A stretch of 64,000 bases of DNA, taken from contig JAQFVV010006200.1 in NCBI GenBank assembly GCA_028023455.1, forward strand, positions 1,871,238 through 1,935,237. Direction: 5' to 3'. The number at the start of each line of letters is the position of its first letter. Positions within the stretch are counted from its first letter, which is position 1. The notes below the pieces were generated by a model. It made no database searches, was not told the origin of the DNA, and saw nothing but the letters and a program-made list of their open reading frames with translations. Shown piece after piece: positions 1 through 14,699 of this stretch. Source of the DNA: Epiperipatus broadwayi (taxonomy: Eukaryota > Onychophora > Udeonychophora > Euonychophora > Peripatidae). A program made the position numbers and the translations under genes.

Positions 1-99
1 CAAAACAAGTTCAGTATTAACCTGTGGTCTAAAGATATAGGAACATATTAAGAAATGGATAAAAAGATATTTGTAGAATGCAGCAATTTTAGAGAAGAA

Positions 100-620
100 G
101 TTGTGATATTTATTCTAACAAAAGAAAAGTTATATATGAAAGATTAGTGTTTATAGGGCGTCCACGTTGTCGGCCAATTCTAAGTAAAATTAATTTTCCT
201 AAGTATAAATTAAATAGTTTCTAAGTACAATTTCTTTCGTGCGACCGCGTTACAAGCCAATTGTAACTAAATAAAAGTCAATTCTAACAAATGAAAAGTT
301 ATGCTTTATTTTGTTAATCTTTTATAAAAATTATTAAATTGATAAAACATATTTTGCAATCTCTCAATCAATCATCCACATAGTATTTCGAATAGAATCA
401 AACGATTGGGAGAGTTGACAAATATCACATATATTATTGGACCATTTAAGCTAATTAATACTTTATTCTAACAAATGAGAATTTTTATTCAAATGGTCGC
501 GCATCCACGTTATGGATTAATTGTACTATATTTAAATCTATATGGCATTTAAACACTTGCTGCTAAATTGCATGCCAATTGTAACATTTTAAGGTTGGAT
601 CGGTGGATGCTTCATCATTC
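100..620. repeat. Cluster of degenerate recurring short motifs
   Basis: No ORF is seen here. Two short phrases recur in degenerate form: TTCTAACAAA followed by GAAAAGTTA-like sequence (near 113, 279, 463), and GCG..CC.CGTT followed by CCAATTGTAA (near 157, 236, 490, 559). The pairing and spacing suggest an old, unevenly spaced repeat array or the remains of a mobile element. No family is recognised. Confidence 0.4.
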
Positions 621-3600
621 CCAGCTAACACTTTCTAAAGCCCACTGGGATGATGATGATGATGGTATAGAACACCTATAATCTTAATTGCCAGGGCACC
701 AAATTGCAACTTTAATAAAATATAAAGGTTAATGAATGGGTTCATAAATAATCGATTCAGAGAATGCATTAAAATCGATAATATTAATATCTTAGGAAAT
801 TCTTGGTTATTCTCAGCATTCACCATGATTAAAGCTACAATTAAAATTTTATTCCAATTACAAAGTTCTATATCCATCTCCACCTTCCTGATCCACTCCT
901 CCATCAACTTCATATCCATAGGTCTATTACACCATTATCTATTTTCTTATTAAATTTTACATTCTGCTAGCTCATTTATCCCATTATAATCTCCTCTCAG
1001 GGTTTTTTAGAACAATTAGTTGTGGGAATCGAATAAGCTGCGACAGATTATTGGTGATAAACACTCCTCTCATGATCACCTTCAAGGTGATCTTGGGCTG
1101 TCTTTAATGTAGTTTAATGTCTATTTACATTAAAGCTCGAATAATTTAAGCTTATTAAATCTTTTAGAAAAACATATTCACAATTATAACAAAATTATAA
1201 AGGTGTCTAGAGAGGTGTTTGAATACAACGGATGGGGAAAGGATTTTATGCCCATCCACTCTCACTCAATAACTATCCCTATTCACAATTTATACTTCAA
1301 TTATTTTAAATTAACCATTTTAAATAATTTTACCACATTTATGAAAATGATTCAGATGTTAATAATAATATACTGATGTATGATTTGATTTGAGATGTCT
1401 AGATAATAACCCACAAAAACATTGAGACACACAAATTTTATTGACAGACTATACTTCAATACAGAATATACACATTCTTGACTCTCATGGCTTTCCCCTG
1501 TTTTACAACCGTATTATGATACAAATAAATCAATGGATAATATCAATAGGTATTCAAAATATCAATATTCATTTCCTAATTATCAGGGAATTACGATTAC
1601 CATGGAGTAAAAAATAATATTTATCTTCACATATATTTTCGCTTTCCTTTTTTTTTTATCCTAGATTCAGCGAATACCAAATTTCTTCCTCTGTTTAATG
1701 CTTTTAAATTACTGATTGTTTTGAGAGCTAATTCTTCCCATAATAAAATTTAATAATTTTAATTGACTATTTTAAATTAACATTCCTTCGCAAATTTACT
1801 AACTTTATTTCATCGCTTTGATCTAACATTCTTTTGCCCTAATCTTTACAATAGAGATACTTTATGTATGATAGGATTAAGTTAATGCTAACAAATCGGT
1901 ATTTAGATAAATCATCATCATAGTGGACATACTCATGTTCTTATGACTATAATAATATTTTTATAATATTAACTTTCCAGCGAAGTTCTCAGCTGGCTGT
2001 GGAAATATTTAGGAGATAATTTTATATACGCATTGCTTACACTTAAACATTTGTAAGTTTTTATTTAACATTTATTAACTTTATTGCTCTTAGCTCTAAT
2101 TGATAAATCAAACTAGAGCGCCAAAACAATATTCAAGTACACCAATCGCACATACATTATCTGCATTCATCCAAACATCAAATTGAGTTTGCGACCCTGT
2201 ATCAACATTTATAAGTACTGCTTATAATGGCTATCTTTCATACACTCGTAAGGAATATCAAACATTAACATGAAGCAGGCATTGACCCGAATAAGAGAAA
2301 ACCTTTTCACTAAGATTGAGATATGCTAGGATTTTTATCGCTAGTCATACAAAGAGACTTAGGTGTACCTATTACCTCTGGCCATCAATAAAGAAATCTT
2401 ATGGTGTAGAGAATAATCAAATGGGAAAAATTCTTTCACTGTGTTTAAATACTTTATAAATTTAGCATAATATATTAGTGAGCTACAACTTCACTGGCTT
2501 AGTGGAGACTTGGTCCATCCACATTATATACAGGTCGAAACATCAACTTCTACAAGTAAAACTTTCATATCTACAATATTCTTGCGAGTTAGTGCACCGG
2601 AATATGAGCCAACAATTTTCCAAGCATTAATCAGCTTGTATCGGGTCTTAAATTTATGATGATAATAAGAAGAAATGTGTATTAAATTTTTAAAACCATC
2701 TCCATGCACTTTTATAAGATAATGATGATGCTTTAGCTCAATAGTCCCACAATTTTTATAAGTCTAAGCATTTGACAATAACCTCTGATACGATTCATTC
2801 AAAACATTTCCTTTAATAATAATATCTCAGTTTTTTTAATGTTTGTAAAGCATTTAAAATAAGGCACATACAGAATGGCATGATATAAATTTCACCTACC
2901 CCCAAAATGATAATAATAGCAAAAGCATTTAAAATAAACACATGCAAAATAATCTGTCATCAATATCTCTACTCCCAAAATAGCAACAATCATAATACTG
3001 ACATGAATTAACTTTAAATGGATATATATGAGAAAACATTATTTTCTTTTTTTTTCTAGATTAAATGTTCTACACGAATATTGAATAATAAAATAAATAT
3101 ATACTTAAAAAGTTCTTTAGAAGTGTCCTCCAAGTGTCTGGTTTCCATTTTTCCTTCTCTTCCTTGATTTGTTTGTATGAGTCTATGTATAAAAAGTTCT
3201 TATGATAGAGTTCAGATATACGATTTTTATGCTGCTGAAACGATTTCCTAATTTTTGATTTTATGTAGATTACAGCTGAACAGCGCTTTTTAAAATTTCT
3301 CAAGATATATAGGTCCATTTCTTGTTGTCTTTTTCCCTCTTTAAATTCATTTTATATTCAAATTGAACACTTTTATATACGATATCAAATTTATAGTTTT
3401 ATTTTCTGTGGTTTAAATTTTACCATTTGCTGATTCAATCATGACCGTTGGCTAACTTCAGGGGATTAAATGCATACCCAATTAAAAAAATTATTCAATA
3501 GACATTGTTTTTTTTTTCTTACAATGTTAAATTTAGCAAAGTTGTTTTAAGAGACAAAAGAATAATAAAACGATTTCTTTTTTTCCAAAAGAAAAAATAT

Positions 3601-6600
3601 TTCTTTTAAATTTTATAGCAAAGTTTCTATAAAATCAATGAAAGAAAAATTTGCAAGAGAGTTTCAGATAGACTAGCCTTCCCTTGCTAAACAACAGATT
3701 TTATAGCGTCTAGTCTCTGGCTTTTCTGCTTACCCCATCATGACCTTTTTATTGACCCTGGGATCTGGTCAATTTATTTTCTTAATTGACTCTTGTTCCC
3801 TTTTTCTCTGGTTATTTTAACCTTTTGTTCTTTTTTGAAACCAAGCCAAATTCCCATCTGCATTCTAACATACCAATTTTACATTCAACAGATATAATTA
3901 CCAATTAATTTTACACTCAATAGACAATCACCAGTTAATTATACCCTTAAATTCCCTTGTCATATCTCACTTAAATTACTCTGATAATTTACTGGAGTAA
4001 TTCTACACGCGTGGTAAAACAAAAGACAGAAAGCCCTCTCTTCAAAATAAATAAAAACTCTCCCCCCTTTTACTTTTTCCATTAAAAAATATATATAGCA
4101 GCCCAGCTTCAAACCCAGAATTTTGAACTAAAATCTGGCTGCTAATAATAAACTTTAAAAATGACTTAATTTCCTTTTGAAAGATTTCCTTACAAAATGA
4201 CAAGGAATGATTTTTAATTGTGAACTTTACAATTAAAATCCTCAATTAGATTAAATACACACACTGTCACACGTATATAATTCTTATATGAAACCGATTT
4301 AATATTTTAATCCTTAATTATTATAACTTATTTTTTTATCATTTAATCTCATGAACTATTTATTTCTCACTTATCAGTATAAAATGACCATTCATTATCA
4401 CTATCTAATGTAGTTTTACTAATGGCACATATCCCCTCCTTCTCACTCAACTTATTAAATAATGTATAAATCTTGTTTTTTTTTTAAAAAAAATATATCT
4501 CCAATACCAAATTGACCCATAAATTAATGTTGAATAAAACAATCTTTTGGTTAGAAATATTTTAGTGATAAATGTTCAGATTGCCTACCAAGTAAAACAC
4601 ACAATTCTTATGAATATGGGTTCAAACCTAGTCTTGGCTAAAAATTTTGTTTATTAAGAAATATATATATAAACTATGAGGACAATTTTATATTAAACCT
4701 TATCTTGCATAGTTAACTCCAAAAATGATGTCTTGGGCAAATCCAAGGGCTACAATATATAATGAAAAATTATTAAAAAATGGATGAAAAATTAGGGTTA
4801 TAATAATAGGCAAAATAACTAGAATATAAAAACGTTATAGAATAAATAATTAGACAGAAAATTTAACATTTCATAATTGAAATGTTTTAGCAAGTATTAA
4901 GCTACCTTTTTTTTATTTATTTAAAACCCTTGGGTTATTGGTTTTAAAAAAAAAACATGCAAATGAAATTTCGTCTATCTTTAGTTTTTAAGTGCGATCA
5001 AACATTTTCAATATATAATCCTGGAGCAGAGAGATTACTTTGCTATAAACTTGTATGGAAGTATGCCACTTATTTTTGCTGAATTTTTATGGTTGTAATC
5101 ATTTCTCCATATACATTGCCATCATGTCTGCAACTATTTTAATAGTTATAAACTTTTATTTAGAAGCTGAAGAATATAATATTGTAGGTTGATAATGATC
5201 TGTTGCAATTCAATGTGGCTTTCCATTAACCTTTATTTTTCATTTATGAGTCATCATGAGATACGTTTTTGTTTTCTGTCTGAGGCTTTCTGGGAACTTG
5301 ATTACTGTGTTAAAAAAGAATTATGTCATAGACTTTAAACTGAAATTTATCCCAAATTTCATTTTCTCAGTTCGTAAGGAAAATCTGATTTTAGTCTTAA
5401 TGCTTTAATTATTAAAATCTTTATTAAGTGTAGTGATAAAGAATGGTATTTGTAGCTGGTGATTGTATCTACAGTGAAGTATCGTTTTGTTTTTTCTTGA
5501 ACAGGATGTTCATATGATCATCATTGACTTAATGGTATTTCACAACAGTTAACAAAAAAAAGGAAATTATTTTTAAGTTCATAATTTATTCAATAGATGG
5601 CAGTAGGTAAGAAAAGCTAGAATAATATACTATATATTATAAAAATTTGTTAATAAAACTAGTTTACAAAAACTCATCTTTTCTATGTATGTGTATTAAA
5701 ATATCTAAAATTTTAAAACTGCAACGTAATATAAATAAATTTAACTGAATGTTATATTTTATGAAATTGCAATGAAATATATTTTGCTTTTCAGTAATGA
5801 AAATTTAGAAAAATAAAGATTATCTAGAAATTCATTAGCTTTGATTTCAAAAAAATAATAATAATGGCTAAAATAGTCATTAGTTATTCCACTGCAGTGT
5901 CAAAGTCTTTCTAACAGCACTTGATTGAAGAATAATAAAAGGAAAACTTAAAATGTCAATAATGCAATATAAGAATTGATAAGCTTATGGTAGTAAATAT
6001 TTTAAATAACATTAATATCCTTTAAAATTTTCGTTCTCTATCTGCAAATTGACTGGTGATGTGCTCAGGCTACTGACAAGATTTACAGATGGCAGATAAG
6101 GTAATGCTATAGGCCAAATGTGAATATCAAATAAATAATAGCTAACTAAGAGCTACTGCTGCTTTGAAGGATAGGATGTTGTTTTATAGGGTTATATGCT
6201 GTTTCTGATACAAAATCTTTTCTGTCTCCGTCTTTTCCTTCTTCAGTCACCTAGTTTAGTATAAGACCTGATCATGAGTCATTTCATCGGTCATTTTCTT
6301 ATGCCTGGCAAAGGGATTGTGTGTTGTTGTGTTATTTCCAGCCTTTAACTACACACACAATATTTAAAACTCCAATTCCCTTTTTCTTTTTTAACCTAAA
6401 CCCTTTCTGTTAAATTTCAGTCTTATACAATACATATTTGTGCAACCAACTTTATGGCTTAACATTACTTATGAATAGTCATATAATGTACTGAATATTA
6501 GAGCATGAATAAAGTTAGCCTATTTATAGTGTATTATAAATAAGTAAAATGCAATGTTTGGATTGGGAAAAAAATGTTTTCTTTTCCTGAACTGAGTTTT

Positions 6601-6721
6601 AAATAAAAATTTTCATATTTCGGATAGTAAAATTGTATAGCAAAGCTAAATATAAAATTAAAATTTTGGAATTAATAATATTTTAGAAATTATATTTAAA
6701 AATGTAAAAGTCACTAATAAA
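621..6721. other. AT-rich non-coding stretch
   Basis: No gene is supported. The interval holds homopolymer runs and short chance ORFs. One minus-strand 82-residue ORF (3070-3318) is rich in Lys and Glu and mildly exon-like, but there is no homology, convincing splice signal or repeat match that I can name. I see no tRNA, rRNA or LINE motif. Confidence 0.6.
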
Positions 6722-6732
6722 TTTCACTTTCT

Positions 6733-6850
6733 AGTCAAGCGTTGTTAGCCAAGAGGTCGGCGCAGCGACCTTGCAAGCAAGCATTTGTTTGCAGACGGGT
6801 TGTTGCGGGTTCGCCTCCTGGCCGATGCTATGACATATGAAAAAAATTTT
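6733..6850 (+). mobile_element. tRNA-derived SINE, family 1 (Leu-like)
   Basis: The tRNA-like head has a box A (TTAGCCAAGAGGT) and a box B (GGGTTCGCCTC) separated by a long variable-arm-like segment, as in class II tRNAs (Leu/Ser). It ends in CCGATGCTATGACATATG plus an A-rich tail. An 11-bp target duplication, TTTCACTTTCT, flanks it at 6722-6732 and 6851-6861. These are hallmarks of LINE-mobilised, RNA polymerase III-type SINEs. At least five further copies lie in this window. It encodes no protein. Confidence 0.88.
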
Positions 6851-6861
6851 TTTCACTTTCT

Positions 6862-9800
6862 TTGTTAATGGATATACAAATTAAAAAGCGTATGAAACAC
6901 TTGAACGAGAAGCTATAAAGATTCCAAAAATTATTATACGCTAAGCGCTTTCAAGGCCATTTGCCTCATATTCATAAGAGAGAGAAAAAGGCACAACATT
7001 TATATATTAAAATCAAAATATATATTAAAATTTGTATCCACAACATGTTTTGGGGAGAGTAAAAGGAGGTGTTTTTCAAAAAATATATTCTTGTAATGAT
7101 GCAAATATATATTCCCTAGCTGGGGATGTATATATTGTTTAAAAATCATGCTGTTTGAACAACATCAATTTGGGATAAATACATATAAAACAAATAACTG
7201 GACTTTTATTACTATCATTCTAATTCTGGAAGCCCCAACAGTTCATTTTATATTGCTGTGCATTAGAGTGCAGTCAACTACTGAAGCTGTATTGCCATGA
7301 TTCATACGGAAGAAAGAAAAGTTTGCTGATTAAGACTTTTCACCATAAACCATATTTTACCAACTGTTCTTAAAGTATTTTTCAGTACAACAGTAAGTAT
7401 GATGAATTTATTTAGACGAAATCCATATACAATGTGGGGCTAGATAACCAAAAGCCACACCAGTCAAAATAACCTACAGTCGGATCTAGAAATTATACTG
7501 AAATTTGAAAAACCAGCTTGTCCAATGCCTTTATAATACCATAAAGGAAGAAATAGATATTGCTATACAAATTACTCAAGACCTACATATAGTATACCTC
7601 ATAGAATGTCACCAGTGGTGCTGTATTTACTCTCTCTAACATTACCAGTGTTCAAGGAGATCATCATCATCACAAATCCAAGGAAAACAAAATATTAAAA
7701 ACTATGGTTTAGTAACTTTCCCTGTTTAACATGGTAACATCGTATCATTATAAATATCATAAAGCCTTTAACTTAAACCATAGGTTAAATTTAAAATATC
7801 TTTTGTTACTATAATACTTTTGTGTATGTGTTGATAGTTGTGATTATATATATATATATGCAATAGTTTTATTTATTTATAGTTACATTTTTTAAAATCA
7901 TCTATTTAGTTTGTGTTGTAACTCAATCCAAATACATGCTTTTTACACACACATGCTAGTTAACATTCACAGTCCTGAGAAATCATGCAATACACTTTGG
8001 GACATGCTGGAATGACTGTAATAATTGATGATGGTCGTTCCTTTAAAAACTTTTCCAAAAGTAAACTTGCTTTTTAGGAAGTTTGGTATCTTTGAGTTTC
8101 TTTTTCTGAAAAACAAATAAAATACTTTTGGAAGTACTTGCATTTTTAAATTATAAATCATCATCCCATTCGTTAATATATATTTGAATTTAAAAATTTT
8201 ATTTGAATTTTATCAACCATTCAACTTATTATTTATTTGAACCAAAATTTACAGTACACATCTTGAAGATCTCATTATATATCATTGGTTATGGATTCAA
8301 ACACATACTATAGAAATTTTTACTATTGCAATATATATTGGCATCCTTAATTCTATAACAGCTGTAGGGGGATTTATCCTTTAGCTAGGATTGATATAAA
8401 ACCTTCTAGACAAAGGATAAAGTGGCCTACATTGTAAAACTCAAATACTAAAAAGTATAGTGGTTGAATTGGTGTTGAATCTGTATAACTGCAAGTAAGT
8501 TAGCTTGGATTTAAAATATTAATGCATTTTTGAATTTCAAGTTTGTATTTGATAACTTTTTTAAAAAAAAAAAATTAATTATTATAAACTTACATGATAT
8601 TTAAAGGCGAGTTAAAATATAGTACTCTGACTGCTATAAAAATAGGTTATTTATTTTTAATAACATTCTTAAACAATTTTACAGGCTTCGAGATAAGATT
8701 AACATATTCTCTTCCAATTGTCTCAGCTTTGCTGTATTTTAAACTTATTTTTTTGAGACAACTTATGTATACTGAGTTCTCTTCCTGAAGTTAGAAGTAA
8801 AGAGCTCAAAGTTTATGTTACAGCTCTGAATACTGAAATGCTAAAAGAAATTTTGTTAGAGGGATCTCCAGCTTATGACTCCTAACTGATTGATGATGAT
8901 CAAGGTATACCATTTGGTCATTGTACCCTCTTTAACATATTATTTCTACATGCCTTGTAAATATAATCTGAAAAGGCATTAGCCCCATCTGGGTTACTAA
9001 CTCTTTCAATTAATGAGTTTATCATTACTAATTTTAATATAATTAAATTAAATATTATAAATTTAATTAGCTGATTTTGCTCAGAATGGTAATAATCTTT
9101 TATCCTTAAAAACTATTATGTAAGAAATGACAATCTATGAGCACTAGAAGGGCAAGTCATCAAACTAACCCTTTTCTAATTTGCTCAGTCATGGAAATAA
9201 TTTCTCCTGTCTCAACTTGACTAGCAACTGATCCTAGAAGTCTGTTAATATTGCTATCTGTTTAACATCGATTTAATCAACACTTATATGCTGAGATAAT
9301 GCATTGGGATTCAACCCCCATTATGTAGTCTTATTAGCTATAGTGATTAATAGATAATTAATACATACAAATACAAAAATTTATAGAGTAACCTCTGATA
9401 CCGAATGATGTGTTAGAATTAATTTATCATCACCACTCCAAAAGAAAGCAAAGATGAAGTAGAACATTAAAGATGAGATATGCAATGACTGTACAAAAAC
9501 GATCACAAAACATAATTATGCTCACATATTCTGCACCACTCTTTTAGCCCATTTATTTAACATCTTGTTATGCTATCTTAATTTCTTCAGCAGCCACAAT
9601 TTATTTTTTGAAAGTCTTCCTTATTTTTTCTAGTCATTTCTGTCTTTGGCATTCTATCCTCAAGTCATCCAATGAGATAATTCATATGGTATTTTTTTAA
9701 GAATACCTTTGAGATAAATGAAGTCTGTCTCTGCTATGAAAATCATACCTAAGTTCATAATATAATTCTTTTTTAGAAAGTATGTTACTATTGGTTTACA

Positions 9801-10305
9801 TCATATCCCAAATCTAAAGAAAATTTAATTTTATAATAGTAGGCTCACTATCCCTACCATCCCCCCTCCCCCCAAAAGTTAAATAACTTACAAATTTGTC
9901 TTGCTATATTTTTAGAATTTTATTGAGCATTCTTAAGTGATCACACACACACACCATCTTTACATTGTGTCAACAAAAGGTTCACATTTCACTTCCCTAC
10001 AATAAATTGTCATAGTAATAGCTCTTTATACAAGTAATTTTGTTGCTATAATTACATCACCATGATGAAATTTTATATGTTAGACATCATTATTCAAATA
10101 TAACTTTTTATCTAAAAAGCTGATTTACATTTTAACATTAATAATTATTATTTAAAAAAATTCTAGCTTTTTGAACAATAATTAATAAACTGTAATCAGT
10201 AAACCAAAATCTTTACAGATTGAATTCAAAACATTAAGAACATTCTATATATCATCCTTTGAATTAGCAAAGATAGCAAAATCATCACATATTATAAATC
10301 TTTAA
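6862..10305. other. AT-rich non-coding stretch
   Basis: No gene is supported. There is a short TA microsatellite near 7849, A/T homopolymers and scattered chance ORFs. The segment at 6930-6990 contains CAAGGCCATTTGCC, which resembles the tail of the second SINE family (CAAGGCCATATGCC near 46708). It may be a SINE tail relic. Confidence 0.55.
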
Positions 10306-10309
10306 ATCA

Positions 10310-11010
10310 AGAAAATGAAGTTGTTCTTGTTGCTTTTAATTGGGCAAATTAAAAATAACATGAAATTGATATTACATTTTAATATCCACTTGAGGAAAAA
10401 GCTGTTCCAAAAACAATTATTGTGAAAATATATTCAAAGTGAATAAGCATCCTTGTTTAACACTATTTTTTATGTCCAATGCCTCCACCATCATCAATAA
10501 TCTTCCTTATTACATCATGTAGAAGCTGTATAATATAAATGAACCTTCTTTGAGATATGGTTTGACCAAATCAATAAAAAAAATATTTTAATCCTGGCAC
10601 TTTTTTTTGTATTAATCTGGTTGAAAAACATCTCTTGCTTTTTGATCTCAAAAACCATTTTGAATCTAATAAGAATTCATGTATGATTGAAAGTAAAAAT
10701 TTTCATCAAAATCATTGAAAGTACTTTTTGTTGAAATAGATAATGATATTCAATGGCAATTACCATCTCCTTCATTTTTACAAATTGGAACAATAGAAGC
10801 ATTCTTAAGATCAAATGGCATGGCTTTATGTTTGCATATAATTTTTTAAAATGCCAATAATTTTGAAGCTAACATATCACCATATTTTAAAACTTCACTA
10901 AAGTATCTCATCGGGTTCTTTGGCCGTTTTATTCTTAAAGTTACAAAGAATTGTTTCAACTTTATTACACTGGATGTCTTTCTTGTTTCCAGCTGTTAAT
11001 TTAGTTTGCA
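10310..11010 (-). pseudogene. Decayed LINE reverse transcriptase fragment
   Basis: Reading the minus strand from about 10900 down to 10310 with several stops and frame changes gives a LINE reverse-transcriptase pattern: PFDLKNASIVPICKNEGD (the 'LKNASIVPIYKNKGD' type of region 1), later a degraded 'QNGF/QKARDVF..D' stretch, IDLVKPY (decayed motif A), then KNSVKQGCLFT (motif B, G-V-K-Q-G). Motif C was not found. This is an APE-type non-LTR retrotransposon relic, distinct from the RTE copies at 26-28 and 39-42 kb. It cannot encode a working enzyme. Confidence 0.6.
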
Positions 11011-11678
11011 TGATGATAGACCATAACTAGTCATCAATTTTTTCAACTTCCATGTATAAGTACATCTTTTATGGTTTTCATATTCAGCTTTTACTTCTCT
11101 TACTCATTTTGAGATCTTATTAGACAAATCTAGGTTTATATACAATATCAGAAACTGATGTGCATAAAAATCTTGTCCACCATATTTCTCTGACATCCCA
11201 ATGAAATGTTACAGCTATTATATAAATCCATACTCCTACATTTATATTTACTCTTTGTTTTTTATATAAAAAGTAATCAAATAAGTCATCACTTATGAAA
11301 TCCCGTGACATTTGAGCACTTGAAATGTTAGCTGCAATTTGAGTGTGAGTTTATAGCACTTGAGAGCATTTACTACTAGACCATTATTTGTGGGTAAACA
11401 CTTCCCCAAATTTCTAGTTTAAGTAATTTGAAAGACAGTGCAATGGATTTTATTTCTGACCACTACACATAATTATACTCTATGAGAAATAGTTATAGTA
11501 CTAATGAACTTTTTTAACAAATTACTGACTGCAAGCATATCATTATGGAGAGACTATAAGCTGAAATAAAAACTAACATGATTGAACTATGTTTTTAATA
11601 AAAGTCTCATGTTGGAGTAAAGTCTTGATCATTATTACATTTCTGCTTAGCGAAAGGTAGCGAACATTATCTTATGTT

Positions 11679-11790
11679 TTTTTTTTTTCTTATGTCATAG
11701 CATCAGCTGGGACACGAACCCACACCCGTCTGCAACCAACTATTTGCTTGCAAAGTGGGTGCAATGACCTCTCGGCTAACAATGCTTGAC
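11679..11790 (-). mobile_element. tRNA-derived SINE, family 1, with 15-bp TSD
   Basis: This is the same family as at 6.73 kb, in reverse orientation. Box B appears as GACACGAACCC and box A as ACCTCTCGGCTAAC, with a T-run (A tail) on the left. A perfect 15-bp target duplication, ACATTATCTTATGTT, occurs at 11664-11678 and 11791-11805, so the insertion is well defined and fairly young. Confidence 0.92.
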
Positions 11791-11805
11791 ACATTATCTT
11801 ATGTT

Positions 11806-13386
11806 AGGCATCAATGCATTTAGAAAATTGCAGGATATTAAAACACAAAAAATTTTTATATCACCACTCCACGGATATAGTAACAACGCTCCAAAGAGCT
11901 TGTTTGAAGATCTACATCGTCAGATTGATTTATGTATGAATACTAATCTATGGGTATTAGAATGTGAAAACAATTTGCTGTTAGCATTAATCATTTTAGC
12001 AATGCATCAGCAGTCAAACATCTAGTAACAGTTAAGAAGAAGATAACAACTTAGATAAGTCAATATTTTGACAGTAAGTTGGATCATAATAAATCCTCTT
12101 GGATCTTGAAGAAAATATTAAATAGACGATAGTGGGTGTAGAATATCAGTGCAACTTAAGATATGAAGTGTGATGCAGTAGCAAAGTGGTAACAGGAATA
12201 CAGTTGGCCCTCCTCCTCCATGCATGCCATTGACAAATCACAAATTTATCTAGGCATCAGCAAATATCACATGCACATTGACTATTATTCAATAGCTACC
12301 CTCAAATAGTTAACATTTCTTTTATATTAGGTAACTTTGTATGGTCATTATCAATTACAGTAGCTGGCCATCTTTGATTCATATTCCAATATGTAGCTGC
12401 TTTGTAATATGGCTGAAATTTTGTGATTGTTAACATCATGGCCTTCTCTAAAAGAATACTGTAAATATGCACACCTCTTTTAATAAGATCTAAAGTAATC
12501 CAAAAGTTTTTTCCCTAATTCCATCTCTGCAAATCTTACTCCTAAAATACATAGAATCTTATTCACTAATTTTTTTCAGTAATAATTATAATATGAGCCT
12601 CATGATAATTTGTATTATTTTGCTGAAAATACTATTACTTATCATATAGAGAACAGTCCCATGATTGGATTGCTCTTTCAAATCACATCACAGATTTAAC
12701 TGCAAAACATATAGGGGTCATCAAGATTTTAACTGCTAAAACATAATCCATATAGTTACTGACTTGGAACTTAAATGATCATAATATTCTATTTGTGTGC
12801 CTATATCTTTTTGATTCAATGAGGAACATGTTAATATTTCATTTAAGGTTTATTATACATATTGTCTATTCTCAATATCCAAAAGGACCAATAGGATTAC
12901 CCATCCATTTAAAGACCTAAATTCCTCTTTCTTGAAATTCTTTATGCAATTATTGACTAAATTACTCAGTTACTGGTATATATATAATGTAGTTCAAGTC
13001 TTTTTATTTTTTAAACTTATTAATATAAATTATAATGTATTTCTAATATACAATATTTTAATTGATTTCTATTTCCTTTAGTAAAGATTCTCATATTTCA
13101 TCACTTAGATTTTCTTGCAATATTCTGTTATTCTCAGAATTGTTTTTAATATCGAGTACCAATGCAGAATGTGTGGACGCAGCTGGAGGATGTGCGGAGG
13201 TGTGATTTGCTTCACTGTTTTGATTAAAATGACATATGTGGGCTTATTGTCGTATAATAAATTTAACAATTGTAGTATTTCAGAATGGGAAAATTACGTG
13301 ATTCTGTCGTGTGTGTGTGTGTTTTTGAGCTAGAACTGAACAAAATGGATCCTGAGGTGATGTTTTATAAGGAAAAGAAAACATAG
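11806..13386. other. AT-rich non-coding stretch
   Basis: No gene can be supported. A 79-residue ORF (11786-12025, plus) starts inside the SINE flank and has no recognisable feature. A short GC-richer patch at 13160-13215 (GTGTGGACGCAGCTGGAGG) stands out but matches nothing I can name. Confidence 0.5.
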
Positions 13387-13501
13387 TCTTGCGTTGTTAG
13401 CCGAGAGGTATCGCAGCCGCCATGCAAGCAAGAAGTTGGTTGCAGACGGTTGTGGGTTCGCGTCCCGGCCGATGCTATGACATATGAAAAAAAAAAAAAA
13501 A
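13387..13501 (+). mobile_element. tRNA-derived SINE, family 1
   Basis: Box A is TTAGCCGAGAGGT and box B is GGGTTCGCGTCCC, followed by CCGATGCTATGACATATG and a run of about 15 A. The internal sequence is close to the other family 1 copies. No clear target duplication was found; the left flank is itself A-rich. Confidence 0.85.
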
Positions 13502-14699
13502 GTACTTTCAACCTATCACATCATTTTTATTATTTATGAATTATAATGTACATGTGTGTGTGAATTCATGAGAAAGAAATAAAAGAAACAATACAAAAGG
13601 GGATTGCTTCCCTTTTTTCTCAGAAATTTCAATTTTGTGATCATTCCGAGAAATAAATATTATTACTATTAAAATTTATGCGCGTGGGTAGTAAGTGATT
13701 CTTTAAAATTTGACTGAAGTCAATATAGTCGATTATTATATTATTTTCAAATCAATGTTGAAAATATAAGCAATTACTTCCAAACTTTGGTAGCATTATT
13801 TTACAAGCAAATATTTTAATATTTACTAAAATAATCATATGGAAAGTAGACTGCAGGGTCCATTGACCTAAAAAAAACGTTGTACATCAGTAGTTGAATC
13901 TCATTAATCTATTGTGAACATCTAAGTTTTAAATAAAAAGATAAATTACTTATCATTAATAGCATCTTTCCCTAATATTCACAAAAGATAAAAGATTTAC
14001 GTATCTATATATTTCTAAAAATATGCCACTCTTATATACTTGGATATGACATATAAAAGGGTATCTTATTTACAGTCTTCAAAGAATGGAACAGTGAAGG
14101 AGAAAACAGTTGTTACTAGACTAGTTTTCACTAGGTGATGAGAATTTGAGTGTATTGCACCATTGTTTTAGCCTATAGTTAAGAGCGGCTAAATGTCCAT
14201 TTATAGATCAGTATTGAATACTTATCTAGCTATGGACAGAGAGCTAAAAAGAAAAAAATGAAATCTGTTGGGGAAAAAAATTAATTTATTCAGTTGGATT
14301 CAAACCTAAGTCACAACTATGGCAAAACGATGCAATACTATTGACCATGAAGTCTCTACATGCCATATATAAATAAAATTTCTGACTTTGAAATCAGAAT
14401 GAGACACAATAACCAGATTTCTGATTCTGTTTTCTAGATTATAATACTTTTAGGCTGGTAAATTTGCTTTATAGCTCATCACTGATATTCCAATAAATTA
14501 AATAGTTTCAGGAATCCATGAAAGAAAAGATGTCAAATTATGTACAAATATAATGTCTGTTTGATTATATTTAACTTCATTGTGATTTCAAGATTAATTT
14601 ATTATTATAAATATTTTAGTTTCTCTAGACAAATTTATTCTGATTGAAAAAGTAGATGTCTGCAAACACTATCAAAAATATACAATTTCATATTATAGA

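Noticed and set aside
3070-3318. Minus-strand 82-codon Lys/Glu-rich ORF as a host exon
   Set aside because: Composition is mildly suggestive, but there is no recognisable domain, no convincing splice sites and no neighbouring exon.
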